From CATZDY01 sp045599035 (GTDB taxonomy: Bacteria; Bacillota; Desulfotomaculia; Desulfotomaculales; Desulfocucumaceae): 64,000 bases of DNA. Position 1 is the first letter of the stretch. Every line of letters starts with the position of its first letter. Positions 53,176 through 62,177 of the stretch are shown here, piece after piece. The notes under the pieces are model-generated. The model worked only from the letters and a program-made list of their open reading frames with translations. It did not search any database and was not told where the DNA came from. The stretch lies in NCBI GenBank assembly GCA_045599035.1, contig JAZRVI010000009.1, positions 9,215 through 73,214 of the forward strand. Direction: 5' to 3'. The position numbers and the translations under genes were made by a program.

Positions 53176-54501
53176 CTATTGCAAAGACATAATCAACAGA
53201 CCAGTAGGCAATTTGGGATAGAAGAAGGTGGATTTTTGGGGCATTTTTTCGCCATTGGCCGCCACCGCCGTTACTTCCTCAACCCGGGTGGGATTCATAA
53301 AGAACACCATCTGATATTCCCCAGCCTGTACCCGTTGGGCTGCCTGCAATTCTTCCCTGGTGTAGGTTAAATTGCTTTCTTCGGCTCTTTGCAAACCGCC
53401 AATACCCAAAAAGCTTTCCATAATCAGACTATGCAAAATCGAAACATCTAGGTTCTTCCAGTCAACTGAATGCTGAATCGGCATAAAAGAGGTTATATCA
53501 GCTCCAGCTTGCAGGGTCAGCAAATAGCCTTTTTCTCCTCCGGCATAAAAACCAAAAGCTTTGCCGGAAATACCGGCTAATTTTGCCAGAAAGCCTTCAA
53601 ATTTAAGCGGATCAAGCTGGCCGGAAGCTGCGGTCAAACCAAATTCCTGCACCTGAAAATATCCCTGCAGCTTGGCCAAAAGCCCCTGCACCCTATCAGC
53701 CGACAAATTATTTACCAAACGATGGGTGGGCAAAACCACCAAACCGGGATTATAAAGATTAACAATATTCATCATAACAAAATCATAAGCCTGTTCTCCC
53801 TGAGCGGCGGGATCGGACTCATGCCGCCAGTTTCGATAATTCATAGCGGTTTCATAGCGGTGGTGTCCGTCAGCAATAAAGAAGGTTTTATCCTGCAAAA
53901 CCGCCTGTACCTGTTTGATAACGGCCAAATCGCTGATTGCCCACAACCGATGCCGCTGGCCATCTGCCGAAACAAAGTCCAAAACCGGATCCTGCTGCAA
54001 AGCCGCCTCAGTAGCTTTTTCCACTTGCATTTGACTATCCGAATATAAACTGAAAATCGGGCTGAAATTGGCCTGACAAGCCTTCATCAAAGCCAGACGG
54101 TCAGCCTTGTGTTTGGGCAGGGTTTCTTCGTGAGGCAGAATGGCTCCGGTTTCATAGGGTTCAATCCGAACCCCGGCCATTAAACCGGTACGGGTTTTGC
54201 GTTCCTTCCCCAAACTGAATTCCTGGGCATAAATATAAATGGACGGCTCGGCCTCAGCCTGCAAAACCCCCTGCTCTTTCCAGGCTGCAAAATCCTGAGC
54301 CGCCCGGGTATAACGATTATTTTCCTCCGTATCCTCCGGAAAAATTTTGCCATATTCCAAACGGATAATATTATAAGGATGCTTTTGATAATAGGCATCC
54401 TGTTCCTGCGAAGATATAACATCATAAGGAGGAGTAGTAAGCAAAGCCAACTCCTGAGTATTTTTATAACGCAATCCTTTGACCGGCACAATATAAGCCA
54501 T
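53176..54501 (-). CDS. DUF1015 family protein
   Basis: 441 residues, full length for COG4198. Family features: TPPYDVISSQEQDAYYQKHPYNIIRLEYGK, an HEETLPKHKADRLALMKA segment, FFIADGHHRYETAMNYR, and FMNPTRVEEVTAVAANGEKMPQKSTFFYPKLPTGL near the C-terminus (each motif quoted in part). The family is conserved in anaerobes; the biochemical function is not settled. The HHRYETA and KHKADR residues suggest a metal- or phosphate-dependent enzyme. AGGGAGG precedes the ATG. Monocistronic; its 3' end is next to the IS-like hairpin. Confidence 0.88.
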   Translation of the reverse strand: MAYIVPVKGLRYKNTQELALLTTPPYDVISSQEQDAYYQKHPYNIIRLEYGKIFPEDTEENNRYTRAAQDFAAWKEQGVLQAEAEPSIYIYAQEFSLGKERKTRTGLMAGVRIEPYETGAILPHEETLPKHKADRLALMKACQANFSPIFSLYSDSQMQVEKATEAALQQDPVLDFVSADGQRHRLWAISDLAVIKQVQAVLQDKTFFIADGHHRYETAMNYRNWRHESDPAAQGEQAYDFVMMNIVNLYNPGLVVLPTHRLVNNLSADRVQGLLAKLQGYFQVQEFGLTAASGQLDPLKFEGFLAKLAGISGKAFGFYAGGEKGYLLTLQAGADITSFMPIQHSVDWKNLDVSILHSLIMESFLGIGGLQRAEESNLTYTREELQAAQRVQAGEYQMVFFMNPTRVEEVTAVAANGEKMPQKSTFFYPKLPTGLLIMSLQ

Positions 54502-54635
54502 AATAATTCCTCCCTATTTTTTAGGATTTAATTTCTCTTTTTCTGCTCTGGATTCCTGCCCTTACTGCGGATTTTCCGGCATATTTTAAAAAGTTGTTCC
54601 ATATATTTGACTAAGCTTTCAGGGGAGGAATTTTT

Positions 54636-55358
54636 GTGACTGAAGAAAAAAATAATTCGGACTTACAAGACCGATCCAACAAAATTCGCACCTGCTTTTT
54701 ATCCCGGAAAAAACTAAAAGCCGGAACCTTGATTTTAATTATCCTGGCCACTTTGGGAGGAATATTCTGGTTTAACCAAGAGCAAGTGCCGCCCCCGGAA
54801 CAGGTTTTGAGCGAAGCTCTGCAAAATATGCAGCAGGCTAAAAGCTATCATTTTCAAACCAGGATTCAATATGCCAGCCAGGACTTTGCGGAAGAAATCA
54901 GCGGTCAATGGCTAAACCCGGATCGCATTCACATTCAAGGCAACTTTTTAAATAATCAGGAAAGCCAAATTATCCAAATTGGTTCAGAGACCTGGCTCAA
55001 GGCTCCCTGGACAGACGAATGGTCTTTGTTTTCCGGAACCCAGCTTTCCCAAACGGAAATTTTTTATTTGGAACTAAATCCTCAGCTTTGGCTCCAAATT
55101 CCGCCCCAGACCCCCATTGAACAATACAGTGAAAATTCGGCCAGCCAAACCTGGCTTTTGACCCTGCACCCAACTTTATCGGACAGCTTTTTGCAGGAAC
55201 GCCAATTAAGCTTGCAATACCAGCTTGAATTAAATCCGAAAACCCGGCAGTTTATTCAGGCTCAAATTACGGCTCTAACTCCAGAGCAGACCAATTATTT
55301 TGTTTTGCAAATTCACTGGTTCAATTTAAACCAGCCCCTGCAAATTGAAGCCCCTTAA
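54636..55358 (+). CDS. Membrane-anchored LolA/LppX-like protein
   Basis: 240 residues from a GTG with GGGAGG upstream. A cytoplasmic N-terminus of about 28 residues, one membrane helix (LKAGTLILIILATLGGIFW), then an extracytoplasmic domain: ALQNMQQAKSYHFQTRIQY, a beta-rich stretch with WLNPDRIHIQG and ETWLKAPW. This pattern matches the LolA/DUF6612-type lipid-binding fold of Bacillota lipoproteins, though here anchored by a helix and not a lipobox. Function unknown; divergent from the DUF1015 gene. Confidence 0.6.
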   Translation: MTEEKNNSDLQDRSNKIRTCFLSRKKLKAGTLILIILATLGGIFWFNQEQVPPPEQVLSEALQNMQQAKSYHFQTRIQYASQDFAEEISGQWLNPDRIHIQGNFLNNQESQIIQIGSETWLKAPWTDEWSLFSGTQLSQTEIFYLELNPQLWLQIPPQTPIEQYSENSASQTWLLTLHPTLSDSFLQERQLSLQYQLELNPKTRQFIQAQITALTPEQTNYFVLQIHWFNLNQPLQIEAP

Positions 55359-55493
55359 GTTTGGGGATTTCGCCAGATTTCACCCCAAGCCCAGCCAACA
55401 ATATGCCCCTATCATCCTTCTTTTTCTGATTATTCACTAAAAAGAACTTAAATAGAATACGGATTCCATAGTTGCCGCTCTTAAAAGATCAAA

Positions 55494-55538
55494 AAAGCCT
55501 ACATCAAAGGAATGTAAAATTCCTGATATGTAGGCTTT
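55494..55538 (-). terminator. Terminator of metK
   Basis: Stem AAAGCCTACAT/ATGTAGGCTTT with an inner AGGAAT/ATTCCT, then T6 on the minus strand. Confidence 0.88.
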
Positions 55539-55562
55539 AACTCTGGATTTTCAGTTATTTAT

Positions 55563-56759
55563 TTAAGCCAAACCAGCTTGTTTTTTCAGAACTTCAACCT
55601 TATCCAGTCTTTCCCAGGGTAAATCCAAATCCAAACGGCCAAAATGCCCATAAGCCGCAGTTTGTTTGTAAATGGGACGACGGAGATCCAAATCCCGGAT
55701 AATGGCTGCTGGACGCAAATCGAAATTGGCTCGAATTAAAGCTTCAATTTTTTCTTCCGAAAGCTTGCCGGTGCCAAAGGTTTCAACCGAAATGGAAACC
55801 GGATTGGCCACCCCAATGGCATAAGAAACCTGTAATTCGCAGCGGTCAGCAATGCCGGCAGCTACCAGATTTTTGGCTACATAACGCATGGCATAACAGG
55901 CCGAGCGATCCACCTTTGTGGGATCTTTGCCGGAAAAAGCTCCACCGCCGTGCCGAGCCATTCCGCCGTAAGTATCAACAATAATTTTTCGCCCGGTAAG
56001 TCCGGTATCCCCCTGCGGCCCACCAATGACAAAGCGGCCGGTAGGATTGATCAAAAAGTGTTTGCAGCTGGCCAAAAGTTCAGCCGGAACCACTTCCGGC
56101 AGCAATTTTTCGATTAAATCCTTTTTAATGGTTTCCAGGCTTACATCCTGAGCGTGCTGGGTGGAAATAACAATGGTATCCAAGCCGACCGGACGATTGT
56201 TTTCGTCATATTCCACAGTCACCTGCACCTTGCCGTCCGGCCGCAAATAAGGCAAACGGCCATTTTTGCGAAATTCTGACATTTTGCGGGCAATGGCATG
56301 AGCCAAACTAACCGGCATAGGCATATAGCTTTCGGTTTCATTGGTAGCATAACCAAACATCATACCCTGATCTCCAGCTCCAATAGCCTCAATCTGAGCA
56401 TCTTCATGCCGCCCTTCCTTGGCCTCCAAAGCCTGATCCACACCCATGGCAATATCCGCAGACTGTTCATCAATGGAAACCAAAACGGCACAGGTGTCAC
56501 AATCAAAACCATATTTAGCCCTGGTATAACCAATTTCCCGAATGGTTTCCCGGGCAATACGGGCAATATCCACATAACCGGTGGTCGTAATTTCTCCTGA
56601 AACCATAACCATTCCAGTAGTCACCAGGGTTTCGCAGGCTACCCGAGCCAAGGGGTCCTGCCGCAAAATATCATCTAAAATAGCATCCGAAATTTGATCG
56701 GCAATTTTATCGGGATGCCCTTCGGTTACCGACTCTGAGGTAAATAATTTTTTTACCAC
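55563..56759 (-). CDS. metK: S-adenosylmethionine synthetase
   Basis: 398 residues from a GTG with AAGGAGGG upstream. Motifs: TEGHPDKIADQISD, GAGDQGMMFGYA, and the P-loop-like GGGAFSGKDPTKVDRS. It makes SAM from methionine and ATP. Monocistronic. No SAM riboswitch is seen in its upstream region. Confidence 0.97.
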   Translation of the reverse strand: MVKKLFTSESVTEGHPDKIADQISDAILDDILRQDPLARVACETLVTTGMVMVSGEITTTGYVDIARIARETIREIGYTRAKYGFDCDTCAVLVSIDEQSADIAMGVDQALEAKEGRHEDAQIEAIGAGDQGMMFGYATNETESYMPMPVSLAHAIARKMSEFRKNGRLPYLRPDGKVQVTVEYDENNRPVGLDTIVISTQHAQDVSLETIKKDLIEKLLPEVVPAELLASCKHFLINPTGRFVIGGPQGDTGLTGRKIIVDTYGGMARHGGGAFSGKDPTKVDRSACYAMRYVAKNLVAAGIADRCELQVSYAIGVANPVSISVETFGTGKLSEEKIEALIRANFDLRPAAIIRDLDLRRPIYKQTAAYGHFGRLDLDLPWERLDKVEVLKKQAGLA

Positions 56760-57318
56760 AGAAAACTCCCTCCTTTAGCGAAAAAATTTTACTTCACTAA
56801 ATATACAGTTACAAATACCTAATTTTCTGTCAATACTCTTAAGCAGTTAAGCCTGAGATAAAATAGTTTTAGAAGCCAGTTCAGCCTGTTTGAGGAAATT
56901 TTAATAAGAATGATTATTCTAAATGATTGATCCTATAGAATTAGTTTACTCTGTATTAGACCATATAATAATAAGATAAATCTTTGATCCCGGATATTAT
57001 CAGTAAATTAAGATTAAGGTACCACCCTAGCTTAAATTCTAACCTCAAAATTTTCCTAAACTTGTACCAAACCGCCCCCCGACAGAGAAATTATTCTTTC
57101 TTTTAGGTTTTCGACCTCAACCTGAATTATTCCTCCCGGCTGGACAATTTTATAAACTTGTTTTCCGATTTTCTATTTGCCTGTGTTGCCGAATTGATTA
57201 ACAAAAAACCGACAGTCAAAATTTGAAATTTCTGACCAAGAGCTTTAAGCCGATCTGGTCTTCCCAGGAAAACAGCCCTTTTGCTCTTTCAGAAGGCCAG
57301 ATCAAGCTTAAAGCAAAA
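56760..57318. other. Gene-free region upstream of metK
   Basis: 559 bases. It holds a 69-base imperfect palindrome at 57244-57312 (arms TTTAAGC, GATCTGG, CTTC), a 38-codon open stretch on the minus strand at 57056-57172 (KQVYKIVQPGGIIQVEVEN, ending LSGGGLVQV) that may be the tail of a decayed gene, and AGGGTGGTACC at 57018-57028, which resembles a T-box core but lacks the CGCG end. No intact gene. Confidence 0.5.
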
Positions 57319-57552
57319 TCAACTTTTTCTTTCTACCAGCAAGGCACAATCCGGACAGACATTTTGGCAAATGCCGCAGGTAATACAACGAGAAGAATCA
57401 TTTTGCACGGACAAAGTGCCATAGACTCCCAAAGTATCTGACCAGGACAGACATTTTTGAGGACATTTTTGCAGGCAAAGCCCACATCCCTTGCAAAAAC
57501 CAGGAAAAACCGTCCAAAAACCCCGGCTGGTTTCGCAGGTTGCACCTTTCAT
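57319..57552 (-). CDS. 2[4Fe-4S] ferredoxin subunit of the 2-oxoacid oxidoreductase
   Basis: 77 residues with two cluster motifs, CKGCGLCLQKCP and CITCGICQNVCP. It corresponds to the delta subunit (KorD/VorD/PorD), which carries electrons to free ferredoxin. Its ATG overlaps the gamma stop as TAATG. It is the last gene here, whereas in many Clostridia the ferredoxin subunit comes first. Confidence 0.9.
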   Translation of the reverse strand: MKGATCETSRGFWTVFPGFCKGCGLCLQKCPQKCLSWSDTLGVYGTLSVQNDSSRCITCGICQNVCPDCALLVERKS

Positions 57553-58115
57553 TACTGCATCTCTCCTTTGGCCAATTCCGCCCCCATCTGCAAAGCCCGA
57601 TAATTTAGTTCTTTTAATTGAGGATCTCGGACGAACTTGGCACCCAATCTTTTTTCCAAAGCCTTTTTGACCGGTTCCAGCTCCAAAACCTGACTCACTT
57701 GCAGCACCGCCCCCAAAATCAGCATATTAAAAACCCGGGGACTTAAGTGTCGGGTAGCTGCTTCTAAAGCTGGAATCCCCAGGTTTTGAGCTTCAGGCAA
57801 AATATTTTCTGCTGCTTCAATTCCAGAATCATAAATAAAGAGGGTTTGTGAATTGCAATATTGGGCGGTGCGTTCAATAGCTCGATAGCTCAAAGCAACC
57901 ACCAGATCCCCTGTCAAAAATTTGGGAGAACCCAAAGGCTGATCGCTGATTTGCAAATAAGCTACCGACACTCCGCCCCTTTGTTCCACCCCAAAATTGG
58001 GAATATACAAAGCCTCTCGGCCTTGCTGATTGGCCGCTTCCGCCAGAATACCGGCGATGGACTGCACCCCCTGTCCGCCTTCTCCGGCCAGAATAATTTT
58101 GCTGGTTTTTGCCAT
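57552..58115 (-). CDS. 2-oxoacid:ferredoxin oxidoreductase, gamma subunit
   Basis: 187 residues, the POR/KOR gamma fold: KIILAGEGGQGVQSIAGILAEA, NFGVEQRGGVSVAYLQIS and PRVFNMLILGAVL. With alpha, beta and delta it oxidises a 2-oxoacid plus CoA to acyl-CoA, CO2 and reduced ferredoxin. AAGGAAGG lies upstream of the ATG. Confidence 0.92.
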   Translation of the reverse strand: MAKTSKIILAGEGGQGVQSIAGILAEAANQQGREALYIPNFGVEQRGGVSVAYLQISDQPLGSPKFLTGDLVVALSYRAIERTAQYCNSQTLFIYDSGIEAAENILPEAQNLGIPALEAATRHLSPRVFNMLILGAVLQVSQVLELEPVKKALEKRLGAKFVRDPQLKELNYRALQMGAELAKGEMQ

Positions 58116-58154
58116 TGGTTTTGTTTCCTTCCTTTTTATTTTAGTCTTCAGATC

Positions 58155-58880
58155 TTAAACAGGAAGTTTAAATTCGCCGGGCTTAAAATACTGGGGCATT
58201 TTCTGTTCTACAAAGCTCCAGGTTTCCGCTGCATTGGTTCGCCAATTGGTAGGACAAAGAGATAGAACTTCCACAAAGGAAAAAGCCGGATTTTGCAAAG
58301 CCTTTTTCAGATAACCCTTTAATTGCAGCATATTGGCCACGGTTCCCCGGGCAACATAGGCATTTTCCCGGCTGATAGCTGCCGCCATTTCCGCTCCCAA
58401 GGTGGGATAGCCAGTTTTTTCCGGATCCCGGCCAAAGGGAGTGGTTTCGGTTTTTTGGCCGGGCAAGGTAGTCGGAGCCATTTGGCCGCCAGTCATGGCA
58501 TATTGAGTATTATTAACCACAATTACGGTAATTTGTTCATTGCGGGCAGCGGCATTGACCAAATGCTGTGAGCCAATGGCATAACCGCCCCCATCTCCCA
58601 TATAAGCAATAGGTCGTAATTCCGGATTGGCTCTTTTTAAGCCGGTCATAACCGGAATAGTTCGGCCGTGGTGGGTTTGGACGGTGTCCAGCTCAAAGAA
58701 ATCCCAGGCCAGCAAAGAACAGCCAATATCACAGCCAAAAATGGTTTTATCCTGAATGGCCAGCTCATCAATAGCCTGGCCTAAAGCCTTGAGGATCAGA
58801 CCATGCCCACAGCCGGGACAAAATTTGTGGGGTTTGGTATCAGCTTTCCAGCATTGAGGCATTGGGGCTTGTTTTTCCAT
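58155..58880 (-). CDS. 2-oxoacid:ferredoxin oxidoreductase, beta subunit (TPP-binding)
   Basis: 241 residues. FCPGCGHGLILKALG begins the domain, and the thiamine diphosphate/magnesium motif is GDGGGYAIGSQHLVNAAARN with VNNTQYAMTGGQ. The two-cysteine N-terminus lacks the ferredoxin domain of pyruvate enzymes, which favours 2-oxoglutarate or branched-chain 2-oxoacids. Its ATG overlaps the alpha stop as TGATG. Confidence 0.92.
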   Translation of the reverse strand: MEKQAPMPQCWKADTKPHKFCPGCGHGLILKALGQAIDELAIQDKTIFGCDIGCSLLAWDFFELDTVQTHHGRTIPVMTGLKRANPELRPIAYMGDGGGYAIGSQHLVNAAARNEQITVIVVNNTQYAMTGGQMAPTTLPGQKTETTPFGRDPEKTGYPTLGAEMAAAISRENAYVARGTVANMLQLKGYLKKALQNPAFSFVEVLSLCPTNWRTNAAETWSFVEQKMPQYFKPGEFKLPV

Positions 58881-59953
58881 CAGTTTAACACCTCCCGAAC
58901 CTGAGCTTGAATTTCTTCCGCAGTAATTCCCAGACCGGGTCGGAAAAAGGGCAGCATTTCCACTTGTTCCCCATAGAGAGCTTCTTTTAACAAACGGGCT
59001 AATTGTCCATTGGCACTTTCGGCCACCAGGAATTTGCGGGTTTGAGCGGCAGCGGCTTTAAGCTGGTTTGTCGGCAAAGGCCGCAGGGTAATAGGACGAA
59101 AATAACCTACCTTTAAGCCCTGCTTTTGCAGCTCCTGCACCGCTTCTTTGGCTGCCCTGGCCACAATGCCGTGAGCAATTACCACCAAATCACTACCAGC
59201 CAATCCCAGAGTTTCCCATTCCGCCACTTCTGGAGCCATTTTCTGATAATCGGCTGTATAGTCTTGTAAAACAGCAAATAATTCTTCTTCCACATTATAG
59301 GTATTGCGATAGTGAGCGGCTGGCCGATCCCGACCGGGAGTTCCCGGTCTGCCCAAATAAGCCTGGGGCGGAATGAGTTCTTTTGGCTCATATAAAGTCA
59401 GACTTTCCCTCATCTTGGCTTGATAGCCATCTCCCAGAACAAAGGTGGGAAAGCGGTATTTCCAGGCAGTATTAAAGGCTTTAATGGTATAATCATAAAG
59501 CTCCTGATGACTGCTGGTGGAATAAACCACCCGCAAGCCCTCCCCATTGCCGCCCAGGGTAGTTAAGGTAACCTCCTGTTGAGAATAGATAACTGTAGCG
59601 GTAGACGGGCCGCCCCTTTGCTGCACAATGACCACCACCGGAATCCGCATGGCCTCGGCCATGGAAAGAGGTTCCTGCATTAAAACCGTACCAGGACCGG
59701 CAGTAGCCGTAAAGCTTTTGCGGCCGGCCAAAACTCCGCCAATGGTGGTAAAACCGGCGGAAAGCTCGTCTTCGGTCTGCAAAAACTCCCGTTGCTGCTG
59801 AGGAGCTAAACGAGCCCAGGTCTGCATAATTTCATTTTGCGGGGTAATGGGGTAACCGTACATTATATCCGCTTGAGCAGCCAAAGCAGCATAGGCTACC
59901 ACCTCATTCCCGGTCATAAAAACTCTCTCTTGCTTTGCAAGTATTTTAGACAC
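58880..59953 (-). CDS. 2-oxoacid:ferredoxin oxidoreductase, alpha subunit
   Basis: 357 residues of the KorA/VorB type: MTGNEVVAYAALAAQADIM, YGYPITPQNEIMQ, LQTEDELSAGFTTIGG, and TATAGPGTVLMQEPLSMAEA (quoted in part). Substrate is probably 2-oxoglutarate or 2-oxoisovalerate; sequence alone cannot decide. The start is doubtful: the GTG at 59953 abuts AGGAG without a spacer, an ATA six bases after AGGAGGTG and an ATG at 59917 (with AGAGAG upstream) are alternatives. Products feed the ADP-forming acyl-CoA ligase at 11.4 kb. Confidence 0.92.
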   Translation of the reverse strand: MSKILAKQERVFMTGNEVVAYAALAAQADIMYGYPITPQNEIMQTWARLAPQQQREFLQTEDELSAGFTTIGGVLAGRKSFTATAGPGTVLMQEPLSMAEAMRIPVVVIVQQRGGPSTATVIYSQQEVTLTTLGGNGEGLRVVYSTSSHQELYDYTIKAFNTAWKYRFPTFVLGDGYQAKMRESLTLYEPKELIPPQAYLGRPGTPGRDRPAAHYRNTYNVEEELFAVLQDYTADYQKMAPEVAEWETLGLAGSDLVVIAHGIVARAAKEAVQELQKQGLKVGYFRPITLRPLPTNQLKAAAAQTRKFLVAESANGQLARLLKEALYGEQVEMLPFFRPGLGITAEEIQAQVREVLN

Positions 59954-59956
59954 CTC

Positions 59957-60607
59957 CTAATTATACCAAAAAGCCTGGGGCATCCAGCGAACCATCGGCC
60001 AAACTGCCCCCGGCAGCTTTACGCTCGGCAATATTTCGGCCAAAACAGTACTGGCCACCAGCGGAAGCGAACAAATTTGGCCAGCCTGCTGCAAAAGCTG
60101 CCATCCCTTCAGCACCATTTCCGGGGTTGTTTCGGCTCCCAGATGGGTATTATTGATGATCCCGTCCAAATGCGGAGGCTGTTTCAAATGAGCCAAAATC
60201 TGCTTTAAATTGGAAGTAACCGGCCGTCTGGTATTCAGAACCGCCCAAATTTTCAGCTCTTTTGTTTCCGCCAAGCCTTCCAGCAAGTTTAGAACCCGCC
60301 AGCCCTCTACTCCATAGCCCAAATCCAGAATAATGCACCCCATCCGCCGCAAAGCCCAACGATTGGCCGCTGGCAAAATATTGCCGGTTTCCCCCCGCCC
60401 CAGCAGACCAGAGCTGCCGCCTAAAACCTCCACCCCCTGCCTGGCTAAAGGGCGAGCCAAAGCCGCCAGGGTATAACAAGGCTCCACCAAATCCAAATCT
60501 ACCAAAGTTACCGGCTGACCGACAGCGGCCAACTGCAAAGCCCGGTTAACAGCCACTTCACTTTTGCCAGCAGCATATTCTCCCCAAAAAGCTTCCACAA
60601 TTCTCAT
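59957..60607 (-). CDS. P-loop ATPase (MinD/ParA-like) at the head of the oxidoreductase operon
   Basis: 216 residues. Walker A is GEYAAGKSEVAVNRAL near the N-terminus (EAFWGEYAAGKS), VTLVDLDLVEPCYT resembles the switch region of SIMIBI-class ATPases, and CIILDLGYGVEGWRV is Walker B-like. NTRRPVTSNLKQI is typical of MinD-type proteins. It ends 4 bases before the alpha subunit and shares its operon. It may help cofactor or cluster assembly of the enzyme complex, as related MinD-type ATPases do for other metalloenzymes. That is an inference from position. Confidence 0.65.
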   Translation of the reverse strand: MRIVEAFWGEYAAGKSEVAVNRALQLAAVGQPVTLVDLDLVEPCYTLAALARPLARQGVEVLGGSSGLLGRGETGNILPAANRWALRRMGCIILDLGYGVEGWRVLNLLEGLAETKELKIWAVLNTRRPVTSNLKQILAHLKQPPHLDGIINNTHLGAETTPEMVLKGWQLLQQAGQICSLPLVASTVLAEILPSVKLPGAVWPMVRWMPQAFWYN

Positions 60608-60667
60608 TTTGTTAATCGCCTTCTTTAAAGCTTAGTTTGAGAAAAAAACCCGGCCTTTATGCAAAAA

Positions 60668-60693
60668 AATACATCCTTGACCAAGGATGTATT
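60668..60693 (-). terminator. Terminator of the DUF362 gene
   Basis: A 12-bp stem AATACATCCTTG with 2-base loop, then seven T on the minus strand, 100 bases after the DUF362 stop. The stretch between (60694-60791) holds a TTCCGGCT/AGCCG-type inverted repeat and CGGCGTGTTAAAGC, also found at 53159-53172. Confidence 0.85.
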
Positions 60694-60791
60694 AAAACAA
60701 AATTATGCTGTTTTCCGGCTATCCCAGAGGAAAAGCCGAATACGGAAGGAGTCAAAGCAGCAGCCAAGACTTCAATACGGCGTGTTAAAGC

Positions 60792-61892
60792 TTAAATTTT
60801 AATTAATTCATATTCCCGGCTGCCCAAACCAATTTTGACAGCGTGTTCAAAACAGCTTGCATAATCGGTGTGAGGATAAACCGCTTTAAAATAATTGCTT
60901 CCCGGCTCTACATCTCCCAAAACGCTTTGTGGATTGGGCTTTTGAGCCTTGACTAAATCCACACAAGCCTGATCCAAAGCTACCGGATCAAAAGAAGCCA
61001 ACATTCCCACATCCGATATAATTGGAATATCATTTTCGGCATGGCAATCACAGAAAGGCGAAACATCCACAATCAGGCTGATATGAAAAGAAGGCTTGTC
61101 TTGAAGTACCGCTTTAGTATATTCGGCAATTTTGCAATTCAGCTTAACACTATTTGAATCCATTTCGGCAGCAATGGCATCCACCGGACAAACTCCAATA
61201 CAACGCCCGCAGCCTTTGCATATATTCTGGTCAATATGAGCTTTTTTTTCAATAAAACTGATGGCTTCATGGGCACAATTTTTGCGGCAGCTTCCACAGC
61301 TAATACATTTTTCCGAATTAACCTGGGGTCGGCCATCTGAGTGCATTTCCATTTTTCCAGCTCGCGAACCACAACCCATACCCAGATTTTTCAAAGTTCC
61401 CCCAGCTCCTGTCAATTCGTGCAGCTTAAAGTGAGTCAAACTAATGATAATATCCGCATCAGCAATAGCTTGTCCGATTTTGGCTTCCTGCACATATTGC
61501 CCTTCGATGGGAATTAAAGCTTCATCTGTACCTTTTAAACCATCAGCAATTAAAATATGACAGCCCACGGTAAAAGGATTAAATCCATTCTGATATGCAG
61601 TATCCAGATGATCCAAAGCGTTTTTACGCTTTCCCACATATAAGGTGTTGCAGTCCGTCAAAAAGACCTGGCCGCCGGCAGCCTTGACTAAATCTACTAT
61701 GGCTCGGGCATAATTGGGTCGCAAATAAGATAAATTACCCATTTCTCCAAAATGAATTTTGACGGCTGTAAATTTATTTCTAAAGTCAATTTGCTCAATT
61801 CCAGCTGTTTTGGCCAAACGAGTCAATTTCTGCAATAAATTTTCTTTCGCCGTAACTTTAAAATCTGCAAAATAAACCTTAGCTTTGGACAT
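60792..61892 (-). CDS. DUF362 domain protein with two [4Fe-4S] ferredoxin motifs
   Basis: 366 residues, full length. The DUF362 domain (KIHFGEMGNLSYLRPNYARA, FLTDCNTLYVGKRKNA, SLTHFKLHELTGAGGTLKNLGMGC) is split by a ferredoxin insertion with CISCGSCRKNCAHEAI and CKGCGRCIGVCPVDAI. Such proteins are widespread in anaerobes and are thought to act in electron transfer; function unsettled. AAGGAG precedes the ATG. Monocistronic and divergent from the HxlR regulator. Confidence 0.9.
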   Translation of the reverse strand: MSKAKVYFADFKVTAKENLLQKLTRLAKTAGIEQIDFRNKFTAVKIHFGEMGNLSYLRPNYARAIVDLVKAAGGQVFLTDCNTLYVGKRKNALDHLDTAYQNGFNPFTVGCHILIADGLKGTDEALIPIEGQYVQEAKIGQAIADADIIISLTHFKLHELTGAGGTLKNLGMGCGSRAGKMEMHSDGRPQVNSEKCISCGSCRKNCAHEAISFIEKKAHIDQNICKGCGRCIGVCPVDAIAAEMDSNSVKLNCKIAEYTKAVLQDKPSFHISLIVDVSPFCDCHAENDIPIISDVGMLASFDPVALDQACVDLVKAQKPNPQSVLGDVEPGSNYFKAVYPHTDYASCFEHAVKIGLGSREYELIKI

Positions 61893-62122
61893 TTATTTCA
61901 CACTCCTTTTCTTTATTTTTTGTAAAAAATTTTGAACCTGATTAATTAAGCTCATTTAAACTTTGATTTTGAATTTAGCCGATTTAAAATTACTTTATTT
62001 ATTTTTAATATTTTAGCAGACACCTGATCAGAAAGCAAGAAATTTAGAAAATTTGATCTTTATATCTTCACCGCCGCTTGACTGCACCCCAAAGAGTTTT
62101 TTGAAAACTTTTTTATTTTTAC

Positions 62123-62151
62123 TTGTAACCTGAGTTAAAGAAGGGTAAAAT
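62123..62151 (+). promoter_or_regulatory. Predicted promoter of the HxlR gene
   Basis: TTGTAA (62123-62128), 17-base spacer, TAAAAT (62146-62151), 27 bases before the start codon. Confidence 0.55.
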
Positions 62152-62177
62152 TTATTATATATAAATCTGGAGAAAGG

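Noticed and set aside
57018..57028. T-box-like AGGGTGGTACC in front of metK
   Set aside because: The conserved CGCG end, a following terminator and a recognisable Stem I are all missing, and the motif lies 260 bases from metK. A covariance-model search would decide.
56760..57060. SAM-I riboswitch before metK
   Set aside because: None of the conserved S-box helices or the AGAGAGG-type segment is present on the minus strand.
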